A stretch of 64,000 nt of DNA from Gemmatimonadota bacterium (GCA_026387935.1 JAPLKU010000011.1:1-64000), one strand, 5' to 3'; shown: positions 47,988 through 60,342, numbered from the stretch's first letter. Numbers and translations are program-made. The notes: a model not told the origin generated them from the letters alone.

Positions 47988-48001
47988 GCCCGATCCGCTG
48001 C

Positions 48002-48991
48002 TCAGCCGTCTGACGCCGAGTGGCCAGATTGCTCGTCAAGACGGCGACGAATCTCCCGCTGCTCGGCCCTGAGCGCGGCGACCTGCTCACCGAGCAGCCC
48101 GGTTGAGAAAAATACGGAGCCGAGTGTCAGCGCCGTCTGAATCACGGCCCAGTATGGCCTCGTGCCGGCGCGTGTGGTGAGCAGCAGCAATCCGACCACT
48201 GCCGCAACGGTGAACATCCCCGCCCCGAGCATGCCGAACGCGAGGAGTGGCTTCCGGCTGAACTTCAGCTCGAACCAGACGGCGATCATATCCAGCACGC
48301 CAATCGGAATGCGTGAGAATCCGAACTTCGACTTGCCGGCGTTCCGTGGATAGAGCGGCACGGGAATCTCCGTCACGGAAAATCCCTGCGCTGCGGCAAG
48401 CACGATGATGTACCGATGCCAGTCGGGGCGAACCGGCTGGTTGTCCATCACCTCGCGCCGATATGCCTTGACGTTGTTCAGGTCGCGCACGGGGATGTGG
48501 AAGAGCATTCGCGACAGGCCGTTGTAGATGCCCGACACGAAGGCTTTCTCGTACTTCCCTTCCTTGAAGCCTGTGACCATGTCCCAATCGCCGGAGAGGA
48601 TCGGCGCGGCGAGTCGGGGAATGTCTGCTGGCTTGAACTGCAGGTCGGCTGGAAAGAAGACCAGAATGCCAGCCGTGGACGCGAGATACCCAGACCGAAG
48701 TGCATCAGCGATGCCACGGCCGCTCCGGTGCCGCACGGTGCGCAGGAACGGATATGTAGTCGCAAGGCCAGCGAGCACCGCTTGCGTGCTGTCGCGTGAA
48801 CCATCGTCGATGACGATCACTTCGTACTTCTCGGGCCTGCCGCGGAATGCCGCCTCGCACTGTTCCATGAATAACGGCAGGTTCTCCGCCTCGTCTCGCG
48901 CGGGAACGAGCACGGATACATCTGCGGCGGCCGAAGGGCGTTGCACGGTGGCAGCTCCAACTGGAGTGGGCGTGGTCATCGGATGGCTCAC
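48002..48991 (-). CDS. GT2 glycosyltransferase with C-terminal membrane helices
   Basis: This 329-residue GT2 enzyme has VSVLVPARDEAENLP (residues ~25-39), VIVIDDGSRDSTQ (~58-70) and the FFPADLQFKP metal site (~115). Two transmembrane helices near 248-300 and a charged cytoplasmic tail follow. This is the GtrB/CsbB-like layout that makes polyprenyl-phosphate sugars. GTG 48991 overlaps the rpoN stop; ATG 48979 is an alternative. It starts the sugar-transfer group behind rpoN. Confidence 0.85.
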   Translation of the reverse strand: MSHPMTTPTPVGAATVQRPSAAADVSVLVPARDEAENLPLFMEQCEAAFRGRPEKYEVIVIDDGSRDSTQAVLAGLATTYPFLRTVRHRSGRGIADALRSGYLASTAGILVFFPADLQFKPADIPRLAAPILSGDWDMVTGFKEGKYEKAFVSGIYNGLSRMLFHIPVRDLNNVKAYRREVMDNQPVRPDWHRYIIVLAAAQGFSVTEIPVPLYPRNAGKSKFGFSRIPIGVLDMIAVWFELKFSRKPLLAFGMLGAGMFTVAAVVGLLLLTTRAGTRPYWAVIQTALTLGSVFFSTGLLGEQVAALRAEQREIRRRLDEQSGHSASDG

Positions 48992-50598
48992 ATGCGGCGG
49001 CGCATGCGCGCCGAAAGGACGCCAAGTTGTTCGCGGTACTTCGCGACGGTGCGGCGCGCGATTTGCACGCCCTGCTGTTCCAGGATTTCAACGATCGCCT
49101 GGTCGGTGAGCGGGTCCTTCGGATCCTCGTCCTTTACGAGCTTGTCAATCGTCGCCTTGATGCCGCGGGCGGATACATCTTCACCACCAGCGGTAGCCAG
49201 TCCACTTGAGAAAAAGAACTTGAGTGGCACAACGCCACGCGGCGTTTGCGCGTACTTGTCGTTCGTCACGCGACTGACGGTGCTCTCATGCATGTCGATG
49301 GCGTCGGCCACCTCACGCAGCGTCAGCGGCTTGAGGAACTGGATGCCCTTGTCGAAAAAATCCCGCTGCCGGTTCACAATAAAGTGCATCACCTTCAGCA
49401 TGGTTTGCCGCCGCTGTTCAATCGCCTGAATCAGCCACTGGGCGGCATTCAGTTTGTTGTTGATGAACTCCTTGTGCTCGGCGCCGAGCTTCTTGCGGTC
49501 GCGCGCGAGGTCCTGATATGACTTGCTCAGCCGAAGCCGCGGCAAATTGCCGTCATTGATGAAGACGAGGTATTCGCCGGCCACTTTGTCGACAATCAGG
49601 TCGGGGATGACGTAATTGTCCGGCGTCGCAGATTTGGAGAGCCCGGGCTTAGGGTTGAGCTTTGCCACTTCGTCAGCAGCGGCCTGCACCGCCTCGGCGG
49701 GACATCCGATCTTACGGGAAATCTCATTCCACCGATGTCCGATCAGGCCATCAAAGTGATCGCGCACCAGCGCGGCCGACAGCGACTCGGACTGGCTCGC
49801 GGCGCGCAGCTGCAGCAAGAGACACTCGCGAAGATCACGTGCGCCTACCCCAGGCGGCTCAAGCCCTTGCACGATGCCAAGCATATGCTCGACTTCCTCA
49901 CCAGTGTACAACGGCAGTGACTCATCGTCACGCCCTTCGGCTTCGGCGGCTTGAGCGATCACCTCATTGATGCCGTTACGAATGTCGTCGAGCGATGCGG
50001 ACAGATAGCCGTCGTCGGCGATGTTGCCGATGAACTCGTCAGCGATCAGTCCCTGCCGGGAAGTCAGTTCGAGCAACTGCACCTGATCGCGCAGGAAGTC
50101 CGAAAGATCTTGCGTCGCGACCGGCACCGGATCGAAGTGCTCGCGCTCCTCACGTTCGACGCGGGCGCCACCTTCCGGTTCAAATCCATCAAGTAGAATC
50201 TCATCCCACTTGTCGCCGTCGTCGGTATCTGATGCCGGTGCCTCTTCAGATGACGCCATGGCCTCGGCAAGGTCGGGCTCGGCCATTTCGTCATCGACGT
50301 TTTCGTTCTCTGCTGTCGACGCGTCGGATTCGTCAGCGTCATCCGACTCCTGCTCGGCGACGGATTCGGCGTCCTCGCCAGAATCCTCCGTGGTGCCGTC
50401 CGCCTCGTCGGCGTCGGAATCCACCGCGTCGTCTTCCTCGTCTGACAACTCGAGGAATGGATTGACCAGCAGTTCCTGTTTGAGATGTTGTTGCAGGTCG
50501 AGCATGGGCATGTACAGCATGCCCATCGCCTGGTACAAGCGAGGATTGATCTTGAGCTCCTGCCCAAAGCGGAAAGACTGGCTCAGCCCCGCCTTCAT
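48988..50598 (-). CDS. rpoN: RNA polymerase sigma-54 factor
   Basis: RpoN directs transcription from -24/-12 promoters and needs activator ATPases. The 536-residue product has the N-terminal activator-contact region ([20 protein letters not shown], residues ~6-25). A long acidic region II (~52-135) of mostly Asp, Glu, Ser and Ala follows. Next come the core-binding region and the DNA-binding domain with [23 protein letters not shown], and the RpoN box [10 protein letters not shown] (~514-523). It lies just downstream of lptB (ATGA), as in E. coli. Confidence 0.96.
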   Translation of the reverse strand: MKAGLSQSFRFGQELKINPRLYQAMGMLYMPMLDLQQHLKQELLVNPFLELSDEEDDAVDSDADEADGTTEDSGEDAESVAEQESDDADESDASTAENENVDDEMAEPDLAEAMASSEEAPASDTDDGDKWDEILLDGFEPEGGARVEREEREHFDPVPVATQDLSDFLRDQVQLLELTSRQGLIADEFIGNIADDGYLSASLDDIRNGINEVIAQAAEAEGRDDESLPLYTGEEVEHMLGIVQGLEPPGVGARDLRECLLLQLRAASQSESLSAALVRDHFDGLIGHRWNEISRKIGCPAEAVQAAADEVAKLNPKPGLSKSATPDNYVIPDLIVDKVAGEYLVFINDGNLPRLRLSKSYQDLARDRKKLGAEHKEFINNKLNAAQWLIQAIEQRRQTMLKVMHFIVNRQRDFFDKGIQFLKPLTLREVADAIDMHESTVSRVTNDKYAQTPRGVVPLKFFFSSGLATAGGEDVSARGIKATIDKLVKDEDPKDPLTDQAIVEILEQQGVQIARRTVAKYREQLGVLSARMRRRM

Positions 50599-51812
50599 CC
50601 CGCTGATCCGTGCTCGGTCAGGAATCTCGCGCGCAGGCGGGCCGTGAGCGTCGGCCCGAGGTAAATGTCAGCAACCTGATCGTTGAAGACGAGTTCGCGC
50701 ACGGTGCCGGACACCTTCACCTGACCATCGAACATGATGTATGCGCGGTCGACGATGTCGAGCGTCTGTTCGACATTGTGGTCGGTGATGAGGACGCCTA
50801 TTCCACGATCCTTCAAGCTCGCAACGATCTGCTGGATATCATGGACCGCAATGGGGTCGACGCCGGCAAACGGTTCATCGAGGAGCATGAATTTCGGTTG
50901 CGTGACGAGCGCCCTCGTGATCTCGAGGCGACGCCGTTCTCCGCCAGACAGTGCGTATGCTTTGCTCTTCCGCAGGTGCTTGATGGAGAGTTCGTCCAGG
51001 AGTGTTTCGAGCCGCGCCGCACGTTCCGCAGTCGAGTACGGCATCGTTTCCAGGATTGCGAGGATGTTCTCCTCGACGGTCAGCTTGCGAAAGATGGACG
51101 GTTCCTGCGACAGGTAGCCGATGCCACGCCGCGCGCGCTTGTACATCGGTGTGTGTGTGATGTCATCGCCGTCGAAGAGAATACGACCCTCGTTCGGGGG
51201 GATCAGCCCGACAATCATATAAAACGTCGTCGTCTTTCCTGCACCGTTCGGCCCGAGCAAGCCAACGATTTCACCCTGCTTCACTTCGACGCCGACGTTG
51301 TTGACGACCATTCGCCGACGAAATGATTTCACCAACCCCTCGGCGCGCAGCACGCTCGTGCCCGCGACTCGTTCCTGTGCTGGCTTCTTCGGTACCGCAT
51401 GTTCGTTCGTCGTGCGCAGCGTGGCGACGAAGTCATCGCGACGCGGCATGATGTCGGCCCACAAGCCGGGTGTGATCCTCCACGATTCCGATATTGCGCC
51501 GTCAGCCGCGACCACTGACTCAACCGCACCGGCGCTTGCAAGCCGTGGCAACGCGACATGCGCCAGGTGCTGTCGGATCTCGTCGAGGGAGACTCGGCTC
51601 GCTTCGGAGTCGGCTTCCCGGCTGTCAACCGGGAGTGCGGCGACGTAGGCTGCGCGGTGTGCTACTGCGATATCGTGCAGCTGCGCCTGACCGTCAGCGT
51701 TCGCCGCCTGCACCATAGCTACCAGCACGATTGCGGTAGACCGATCTCCCTCGGTGTAGCGATTCACAATCGCCGCGAGCGGGTTCCGCGCCTGTTCGGG
51801 TACGTCGCTCAT
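50595..51812 (-). CDS. lptB: LptB-type LPS export ATPase with N-terminal extension
   Basis: LptB powers LPS extraction and transport with LptF/G and LptC. The ATPase part (residues ~152-405) has Walker A GPNGAGKT (187-194), signature LSGGE (288-292), Walker B FMLLDEP and the LptB-typical [17 protein letters not shown] and GVLITDHNV. Residues 1-151 are an extra region not found in E. coli LptB (241 residues). It looks helical and may be a winged-helix fold ([20 protein letters not shown]). The start at 51812 overlaps the LptA-like stop, as expected in this operon, which supports the long form. Confidence 0.93.
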   Translation of the reverse strand: MSDVPEQARNPLAAIVNRYTEGDRSTAIVLVAMVQAANADGQAQLHDIAVAHRAAYVAALPVDSREADSEASRVSLDEIRQHLAHVALPRLASAGAVESVVAADGAISESWRITPGLWADIMPRRDDFVATLRTTNEHAVPKKPAQERVAGTSVLRAEGLVKSFRRRMVVNNVGVEVKQGEIVGLLGPNGAGKTTTFYMIVGLIPPNEGRILFDGDDITHTPMYKRARRGIGYLSQEPSIFRKLTVEENILAILETMPYSTAERAARLETLLDELSIKHLRKSKAYALSGGERRRLEITRALVTQPKFMLLDEPFAGVDPIAVHDIQQIVASLKDRGIGVLITDHNVEQTLDIVDRAYIMFDGQVKVSGTVRELVFNDQVADIYLGPTLTARLRARFLTEHGSAG

Positions 51813-53215
51813 CGGCCTTCCCGCTGCTCGTGAAACATGCCTGGCTTCTTGGGCGGTACCGGCTTTGCTTTCGTTGTATCGGAGGCTGGCTGAATCAGAA
51901 TGCCGGTGACCTGATCCAACACTCTCAGCTTGTCGAGGGATCGATCCTTAGCAAAGTCCACAATAATGACGCGACCAGCCATGTAGTTGATGGCTGGGAC
52001 TGTATCGGGCAGCGGCACACCGGAGCGTGACCCCTGTTGCCAGGATTTTGCGTCTCCAGTCGACGTTAACCGCTTCAATGCCGCTTGCCCTGAGGTGTCG
52101 CCCACGGCGAGCGAATCAAATACTGCCACGATCGTGTCCCCAGAAAACCAGTCGCGCACCTTGGACTTGACCTTGGTGGAATCCGGAAGTGACTCCACGC
52201 GCGCGCGTCGAACCGCGTGCATCGACTGCAGCACCTGACCAGGCATGATGACGTCAATTGAATCCGCAGTGATGTCGCGGCCTGACTGCAGGGCGCGGGC
52301 GCCGGATGGACCCCACGCCACGGCGCGGGAAAGTTTTTGCTCGGCCATTCGCAGGTCGATCGTTTCTGACTCGAGTCGCATGTCATCGTTGGTCGCCTTG
52401 GCGCTGCCGAAGCTCCTGACCCGCTCCGCCAGACGATTGCGCGACTGGATGTCGATCTGCGCGCCTTCAAGCGTGAACTTCTGCTCGCCGCGCCCGACCA
52501 CCTTGGGGGAGATTCTGAGCTCCACGAGTTCGCGGCCCTGATCCATCATTGCCGAATCGGCAGTGGATACGAGGTCCGGCCGGTCGATGATCACTGTCCC
52601 GCGTGCGTACACGAGGGAGTCATTCATGCTGATCACCGAGTCGGCGACAACGTGCACGGAATCCGCAGACTTGGTGTCCTTCGCGGCGTCAGCTGCACTG
52701 ATCCACGTGTCGGGGCGACCGCCAGCGTCGAGCCGCGAGCCGGCGCGCAGGCCTGGCTTTGCACGCAAATAGGTAGCGCGAGGTCCGGCGAATCGGGTCC
52801 CGGTACTGGTGCGGCCGACGACGTGTCCCTCTGCCACAAGTCGCTCTTCAGCCATATAGTAGGTGAGCCGATCGGCGTCGAGTTGCACGCGGGCTTCGGT
52901 GTAATGCACGCGCCCAATCAGGTAGACGAGCCGCTGGTCGCCAAAGTGCTCGGCGCTGTCGGCTTTGACCCGCTGATCCGAGTTGGTGCAAGCGCCGTCC
53001 ACTCCGCCCCCGGCAAAGTCGTTTGACGATCCGGCGCTGGTCTTGCTTGACTGAATGTGAGTTGTGACGACGCCGTTCACCGTGACACCCTTGAACTCCA
53101 AGTTACAGTCGCGGCTTCGCAGCTGTGTCGCCGCATTTCCCGCCGCCTGCGCGTGCAGAGACCCAGCGGCCAACAACGCCACTCCCAAAGCCCGCTGCAA
53201 AGTGAGGTACCGCAT
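51809..53215 (-). CDS. LptA/OstA-like periplasmic LPS transport protein
   Basis: This 468-residue secreted protein has a signal peptide ending HAQA (residues ~1-25). It has repeating OstA-type beta strands (phrases like [23 protein letters not shown], then [21 protein letters not shown]). It is much longer than E. coli LptA (185 residues) and resembles the extended OstA-like proteins of FCB bacteria, which lack the LptD barrel. It would form part of the periplasmic LPS bridge. The C-terminus is Pro/Lys-rich. The stop overlaps lptB; lptC is 2 bases upstream. Confidence 0.85.
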   Translation of the reverse strand: MRYLTLQRALGVALLAAGSLHAQAAGNAATQLRSRDCNLEFKGVTVNGVVTTHIQSSKTSAGSSNDFAGGGVDGACTNSDQRVKADSAEHFGDQRLVYLIGRVHYTEARVQLDADRLTYYMAEERLVAEGHVVGRTSTGTRFAGPRATYLRAKPGLRAGSRLDAGGRPDTWISAADAAKDTKSADSVHVVADSVISMNDSLVYARGTVIIDRPDLVSTADSAMMDQGRELVELRISPKVVGRGEQKFTLEGAQIDIQSRNRLAERVRSFGSAKATNDDMRLESETIDLRMAEQKLSRAVAWGPSGARALQSGRDITADSIDVIMPGQVLQSMHAVRRARVESLPDSTKVKSKVRDWFSGDTIVAVFDSLAVGDTSGQAALKRLTSTGDAKSWQQGSRSGVPLPDTVPAINYMAGRVIIVDFAKDRSLDKLRVLDQVTGILIQPASDTTKAKPVPPKKPGMFHEQREGR

Positions 53216-53217
53216 GA

Positions 53218-53757
53218 TTACGGAATCGTGACCCTGCCCGGCTTGCTGCTGAGCAGAGTGGTCACTGAGAAAGAATTCATGCCCGCGTCTGTACGAAACC
53301 CTCTTCCACGGATGTCGCGTCCGGGCTCGGACATGTAGAACGCCGAGTCGCTCGAAATGAGATCGAGGCGCTGGTCGTACCGCGCAAATGGCGTCTCGAG
53401 CCGCTTGCCGTCCAACGAGTTCATGACCACGTCGCCGCTGGCTTCGAGTTTCGCGAGGCGCGTGTCGTATACTCCCATCCGAGCGGTCACGATACCGTCC
53501 AGCGCACCATTGGAACTGTACGCCTTCATCCGCAGCGGCGTCATGACGAGGAGCGTGTTGTCATGAAAGAAGTAGGCCGTATCCCCGTCAATGTCGGCGC
53601 GGCGAAGGCCCTTGTCGGTAATAACGAAGCGCGCATTGAACAGAATCTGGTCTGCAGAATCAGCCAGCGTGTTCTTCGCTGCGCCGACGGGTGGGCTCTC
53701 CGGTCGCTTGCAGGCCGCGACCAGAACAACGATCGCCGCCGCGACGAGCAACCTCAC
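53218..53757 (-). CDS. lptC: LptC-family LPS export protein (predicted lipoprotein)
   Basis: This 179-residue protein has a lipobox VLVAAC (cysteine near residue 16). It then has beta-jellyroll phrases such as LFNARFVITDKGLRRADIDG, DTAYFF and GVYDTRLAKLEASGDVV, matching LptC/YrbK. E. coli LptC is anchored by a helix; here a lipid anchor is predicted from the cysteine. LptC passes LPS from LptB2FG to LptA, encoded next. The start overlaps the kdsD stop. Confidence 0.88.
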   Translation of the reverse strand: MRLLVAAAIVVLVAACKRPESPPVGAAKNTLADSADQILFNARFVITDKGLRRADIDGDTAYFFHDNTLLVMTPLRMKAYSSNGALDGIVTARMGVYDTRLAKLEASGDVVMNSLDGKRLETPFARYDQRLDLISSDSAFYMSEPGRDIRGRGFRTDAGMNSFSVTTLLSSKPGRVTIP

Positions 53758-54719
53758 GCCGCCCCCGAACGCATCAGGTCATGCAAGTGAATGACGCCAA
53801 CGACTGTGTTAGCGTCATTGACCACCGGCATCGACATGATGCCATGCTGCTGCATGCGAAACACCACCGCGCTACCGAACTCATCAGTGTGCGCGTGCTT
53901 CGGTGCCTTGGTCATGACGTCCGCAACGGGTACGGCCCAGACGTCCGTCGTCTTCTCCATCAGCCGAGTGAGGTCGCCCGTGGTCACGACGCCGCTCAGC
54001 GCGCCGGCCGCGTCGACAACCACGGCAATGCCGCGCCGCTCTGCCATGTGCACCACCGCCTCGCGCATGGTGGCGCGAGCGTTGAGCAGCGGAAGGTCTT
54101 CAGTGAGCATCACGTCAGATACGCGCGTCAGCAATTGCTTGCCGAGCGAACCTCCAGGGTGCAGGCGGGCGAAGTCTTCGCGCTTGAACCCCTTCTCTTG
54201 CAGGAGCGCGACGGCGAGCGCGTCGCCTAGCGCTAGCGCGACGGTGGTGCTGGTCGTTGGGGCCAGATCGTGCGGGCATGCCTCTTCCTGCACCGACCCG
54301 TCGAGCGCGACGTCACACTGACGAGCGAGGGTGGAACCCTGCTCTGCCGTGATCGCCACCGTCCGTACACCCAGTCGCTTGAGCTGTTCCAGCATGGGCA
54401 GGAGTTCGTCTGTTTCGCCGCTCTTTGAAAGCAGAATCGCCACATCGTCGGCCGACACGATCCCCAAATCGCCGTGTACGCTCTCGACGGGATGGAGGAA
54501 CATCGCCGGTGTTCCAGTCGAGGTCAGCGTCGCGGCGATCTTGCGGCCGATGAGCCCTGACTTGCCGACTCCGGCCACAATGACGCGTCCACGTGCTTTG
54601 GCGATGAGTTCAACCGCGGTTGCAAACGAAGCTCCGAGCCGTTGCTCGGCCTCGGCGAGCGCCTCGCGCTCGATGCGGAGTACGCGCCGTCCGCGTGCAA
54701 TGATTTCGTCGGCAGACAT
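53754..54719 (-). CDS. kdsD: Arabinose-5-phosphate isomerase KdsD
   Basis: KdsD makes arabinose-5-phosphate, the first step of Kdo synthesis. The 321-residue product has a SIS domain (residues ~35-170; VAGVGKSGLIGRKIAATL, LSKSGETDELL) and two CBS domains (~205-320). Family members such as GutQ are close relatives, but the place beside kdsA and lptC supports KdsD. The start overlaps the kdsA stop. Confidence 0.94.
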   Translation of the reverse strand: MSADEIIARGRRVLRIEREALAEAEQRLGASFATAVELIAKARGRVIVAGVGKSGLIGRKIAATLTSTGTPAMFLHPVESVHGDLGIVSADDVAILLSKSGETDELLPMLEQLKRLGVRTVAITAEQGSTLARQCDVALDGSVQEEACPHDLAPTTSTTVALALGDALAVALLQEKGFKREDFARLHPGGSLGKQLLTRVSDVMLTEDLPLLNARATMREAVVHMAERRGIAVVVDAAGALSGVVTTGDLTRLMEKTTDVWAVPVADVMTKAPKHAHTDEFGSAVVFRMQQHGIMSMPVVNDANTVVGVIHLHDLMRSGAA

Positions 54720-55546
54720 CAGCGCTTCCGCCGTTTGTCGTTCGCGGCGTACCAGACATCAACGGCCCGGTCGAGTAGCGCGCCCAGCTGCTTGAGCGGA
54801 ATCATGTTCGGACCGTCGCTTGGTGCGTTGTCCGGATCTGGATGGGTTTCAAGGAACAAGCCGTTCGCGCCGGCGGCGATGGCGGCCAGTGTAAGCGGCT
54901 TGATCATTTCACGGACACCGCCGCTCGATCCGCCGTCACCCTTACCGGGTTGCTGCACGGAATGCGTCGCGTCGAAGATCACCGGACATCCCGTCGCCGC
55001 GCCCATGCGAGACAGCGCCCGCATGTCCACGACCAGGTCGCCGTAGCCGAAAAAGCTTCCGCGTTCGGTGACCGCGACTTCAGCAGGCTTCCGCTGCGCG
55101 CGACGCACCTTTTCGGCGGCGCCCTTCATTCCCTCGGGGTGAAGCCACTGCCCCTTTTTTACGTTCACCGCCTTCCCCGTTTTGCCGGCGGCGACGAGCA
55201 GGTCGGTCTGCCGGCAAAGGAATGCTGGGATCTGCAGTACGTCGGCGACCTCAGCGACGACGCCACATTGCCCGGCATCGTGCACGTCCGTGAGGACGCA
55301 GAGCCCCGTCTTCTCACGGACACGCGACAGTGTCGTCAGCCCTTCTACCATGCCCGGGCCACGATGTGCGCCGGCGTTCGATCGGTTGGCCTTGTCAAAG
55401 CTCGCCTTGAAGATGATCCCGCCCGGGACGCGCTCCGCGAGCCGCACGAGTGCATCGGCCACCTTGAGATTCAGGCGATCATCTTCGAGAACGCACGGAC
55501 CCGCGATCACGAAGAACTTGTCGCGCGGAAAGAGCAGAGCGCTCAT
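54719..55546 (-). CDS. kdsA: 3-deoxy-8-phosphooctulonate synthase KdsA (metal-dependent type)
   Basis: KdsA condenses arabinose-5-phosphate with PEP to Kdo-8-phosphate. The 275-residue TIM barrel has FVIAGPCVLED at the N-terminus with a Cys where E. coli KdsA has Asn, which marks the metal-dependent class described in Aquifex. ASFDKANRSN, TDVHDAGQ and FDATHSVQQPG are the other family motifs. It lies 3 bases from pyrG and overlaps kdsD. Confidence 0.95.
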   Translation of the reverse strand: MSALLFPRDKFFVIAGPCVLEDDRLNLKVADALVRLAERVPGGIIFKASFDKANRSNAGAHRGPGMVEGLTTLSRVREKTGLCVLTDVHDAGQCGVVAEVADVLQIPAFLCRQTDLLVAAGKTGKAVNVKKGQWLHPEGMKGAAEKVRRAQRKPAEVAVTERGSFFGYGDLVVDMRALSRMGAATGCPVIFDATHSVQQPGKGDGGSSGGVREMIKPLTLAAIAAGANGLFLETHPDPDNAPSDGPNMIPLKQLGALLDRAVDVWYAANDKRRKR

Positions 55547-55549
55547 GCG

Positions 55550-58023
<2,474 letters not shown>

Positions 58024-58079
58024 CGGAGCACCGCTTTCACGAAGGACGCGGATGCAAAATCCACGCCACGAAACATGTG

Positions 58080-58697
58080 TCAGCGCACCGTGGAAGTCAA
58101 ACCGTTGTCCTGTAAGGGCTTCCGAGCCATCCCGAGGAAGTTGCTGAGAATCTCTTTTCCTCGCTCTGTCAGGATCGATTCCGGGTGGAACTGGACCCCC
58201 CACACCCGGTGTTCGCGGTGGCGTAGCCCATGCACCTCAGTGGTGTCGTCCGTCGCAGTGGCCGTGACGACAAGCGTACTGGGAATGGAGCTGCGCTCGA
58301 CCACCAGTGAGTGGTAGCGCATCACGCGCAGCGGGTTAGGTAGCCCGGCAAAAAGCCCTTCGCCGTCGTGTTGCACCAGCGATGTCTTGCCATGCATCAC
58401 ACCGCGCGGGGCCTTGATGACGTTGCCGCCGTAGGCGGCCCCGATGGCCTGGTGCCCAAGGCATACACCGAGGAAGGGGATGGTCGGTCCGAGCGCCTGG
58501 ATGAGCGGAATGCAGATCCCTGCCTCGGCCGGCGTGCACGGGCCAGGCGACAGCACAATGGCCTCGGGGTTTAGCGCCGCAACGTCAGCGACCGAAAGCG
58601 CGTCATTGCGCACGACGTGCAGATCTTCCCCCAGCTCACCCAAATACTGGACGAGGTTGTAGGTGAAGGAATCGTAGTTGTCGACGACGAGGATCAC
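58080..58697 (-). CDS. Anthranilate/aminodeoxychorismate synthase glutaminase
   Basis: This 205-residue class I glutamine amidotransferase supplies ammonia to TrpE or PabB. Motifs are ILVVDNYDSFTYNLVQYL, the nucleophile in GVCLGHQAIG (residues ~77-86) and QFHPESILT (~170). No trpE or pabB lies here, so the partner cannot be told. The start is GTG 58697 with a TAAATT box 6 bases upstream, suggesting a leaderless transcript. A 74-base gap separates it from xerD. Confidence 0.9.
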   Translation of the reverse strand: MILVVDNYDSFTYNLVQYLGELGEDLHVVRNDALSVADVAALNPEAIVLSPGPCTPAEAGICIPLIQALGPTIPFLGVCLGHQAIGAAYGGNVIKAPRGVMHGKTSLVQHDGEGLFAGLPNPLRVMRYHSLVVERSSIPSTLVVTATATDDTTEVHGLRHREHRVWGVQFHPESILTERGKEILSNFLGMARKPLQDNGLTSTVR

Positions 58698-58703
58698 CCG
58701 CGG

Positions 58704-58709
58704 AATTTA
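58704..58709 (-). promoter_or_regulatory. TANNNT -10 box before trpG/pabA
   Basis: On the - strand TAAATT lies exactly 6 bases before the GTG start codon at 58697-58695, the same spacing as before larC and the DUF512 gene. No -35 match is seen. Confidence 0.5.
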
Positions 58710-58771
58710 GCAGGCGCTACCGGAATCCGGTGCTGCCCAGGTCCTGGTCGCGAAGGACGGGCCCGTTGAGT

Positions 58772-59668
58772 TCAGCCTCTCGGGTGATACTGCTTGTGCA
58801 CCGATCGCAGGTACTCGCGATCGACATGTGTGTAGATCTGCGTCGTCGAAATGTCGACATGACCCAGCATTTCCTGCACGGCACGAAGGTCGGCGCCCCC
58901 TTCCAACAAGTGCGTCGCGAACGAGTGGCGCAACGTGTGCGGCGTCACGCGAGTGCTGATGCCGGCCCTGGTGACGTATTTGCGGAGAATTTGCCAGGCG
59001 CCCATTCGTGACAGCGGTTTGCCCCGCGTGTTGAGAAAGAGGCGACCCTTTCCCTCTCCGCGCTCGAGCCGCGGCCGGAGCTCGCGCAGGTACATCCCGA
59101 CGGCGCCAATAGCGGCGCGCCCGACCGGTACAAGGCGCTCTTTCGCGCCCTTTCCGAAGACGCGAATCACCCCGTCGTCGAGCATCAGATCCTGCACGCC
59201 GATGCCGATCCATTCGCTTACACGTAGGCCGCCGCCGTAGCCGAGTTCGAGCATGGCGCGATCGCGGAAGCACATGGCCTCGTCGAGCGAAATGGCCTCA
59301 ATCAGCCGCCGCACATCGTCCGCCGAGAGCACTTCCGGAAGAGTGCGCCACTTTTTTGGCGTTTCGAGCTTCAATGATGGGTCCCGTTCGACCGCCCGTT
59401 CGCCAATCATAAATTTGAAATATGTCCGGATCGCGCTCATGGAACGCCGTATGCTTGACGGAGCGAGTCCAAGGTCCTTCAAGTAGTACACGAAGGCTCG
59501 CAGGTCTGCCGGGGTGAGTTTGGAAGGATCGCCAATAGCCTTTGCCTTGCACCACTCAACTAGCCGGCCCAGATCGCGCCCGTATGCCTCCGTCGTGCGT
59601 GCGCTCGATCCCTGTTCGAGTGACAGAAACTCGCCGAAGCGCTCGATCAGGAAGGCGCGGTCGTTCAC
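58772..59668 (-). CDS. Tyrosine recombinase XerD-like
   Basis: This 298-residue protein has an N-terminal SAM-like core-binding domain (residues ~5-90) and a catalytic domain (~110-290). The full active-site set is visible: Arg in GGGLRVSE, Lys in GKGAKER, HTLRHSFATHLL, LGHVDISTTQIYTHV with the tyrosine. It is the XerC/XerD type that resolves chromosome dimers at dif. No dif-like site or mobile element is seen nearby, and the housekeeping context argues against a phage integrase. XerC versus XerD cannot be settled. Confidence 0.92.
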   Translation of the reverse strand: MNDRAFLIERFGEFLSLEQGSSARTTEAYGRDLGRLVEWCKAKAIGDPSKLTPADLRAFVYYLKDLGLAPSSIRRSMSAIRTYFKFMIGERAVERDPSLKLETPKKWRTLPEVLSADDVRRLIEAISLDEAMCFRDRAMLELGYGGGLRVSEWIGIGVQDLMLDDGVIRVFGKGAKERLVPVGRAAIGAVGMYLRELRPRLERGEGKGRLFLNTRGKPLSRMGAWQILRKYVTRAGISTRVTPHTLRHSFATHLLEGGADLRAVQEMLGHVDISTTQIYTHVDREYLRSVHKQYHPRG

Positions 59669-60336
59669 AGCCCTGGTGGTTCCTTGGGTGAACCGTCCAA
59701 GGGTTGTGCCGCTGCGAGCGCTTCCCTCTTGAACTTGCGCTGGCGCCAGACACCCCAGCCCACGAGGCCGGCCAGCAGCAAGGCCGCTCCGGCCGTGTAC
59801 CCGACGCGCGCCAAGAGGCGCTCAATGGAGTAGCGGAAGACTTCCCAGTCGCTTCCGACGCGGAACGCGAGGGCTGCGATGAGCCCGTACCAGATGACCG
59901 ATGCCAGAGTGATGAGCGAAATTGCTCGCCAGAACGGCACGCGGAGCATCCCTGCCGCCGGCGGGACAAACATCCGAAGCCCGGGCACGAAACGTCCAAT
60001 GAACAGCGCGCCAAGCCCATAGCGCCCGTAGAGGGCCTCCAGGCGGCGCTCCGCCGTGTCTACCCCGAGCTTCCGCAGCTTGGCATGCATCCAAGCCGCA
60101 CCATACCGCCTCGAAATCCAGTAGATGATCGTCGACCCCACCGACATACCACCGACGATCACGGCGATCGTCAGGTAGAGGTTCGCTTCCTGCCGCGCGG
60201 CGAGAAACGCTCCGAGCGCAACGATGACGTCTGCGGGCATCGGCGGGAAAAGCGCCTCGATGAACGACACGAGCGCCAGCAGTGCATAGAGGGTCGTCGG
60301 CGAAACGCCGTCGAGAAAATCGAAGATGCGATCCAT
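59665..60336 (-). CDS. DedA-family membrane protein
   Basis: This 223-residue protein has about five hydrophobic segments and the DedA motifs: FIEALFPPMPADVIVALGAF near residues 23-42 and IGRFVPGLRMFVPPAAGM near ~110-127, with the conserved Arg. DedA proteins act in membrane homeostasis; some flip undecaprenyl phosphate or phosphatidylethanolamine. The C-terminus ends in a charged tail (RQRKFKREAL). Its stop overlaps xerD, and it lies 6 bases downstream of ispF. Confidence 0.9.
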   Translation of the reverse strand: MDRIFDFLDGVSPTTLYALLALVSFIEALFPPMPADVIVALGAFLAARQEANLYLTIAVIVGGMSVGSTIIYWISRRYGAAWMHAKLRKLGVDTAERRLEALYGRYGLGALFIGRFVPGLRMFVPPAAGMLRVPFWRAISLITLASVIWYGLIAALAFRVGSDWEVFRYSIERLLARVGYTAGAALLLAGLVGWGVWRQRKFKREALAAAQPLDGSPKEPPGL

Positions 60337-60342
60337 CGCTGC

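Noticed and set aside
58772-59668. Tyrosine recombinase as evidence for an integrated element near tRNA-Arg
   Set aside because: It is 18 kb from the tRNA, sits in a housekeeping operon and has the XerC/D layout; no att repeats or phage genes are seen.
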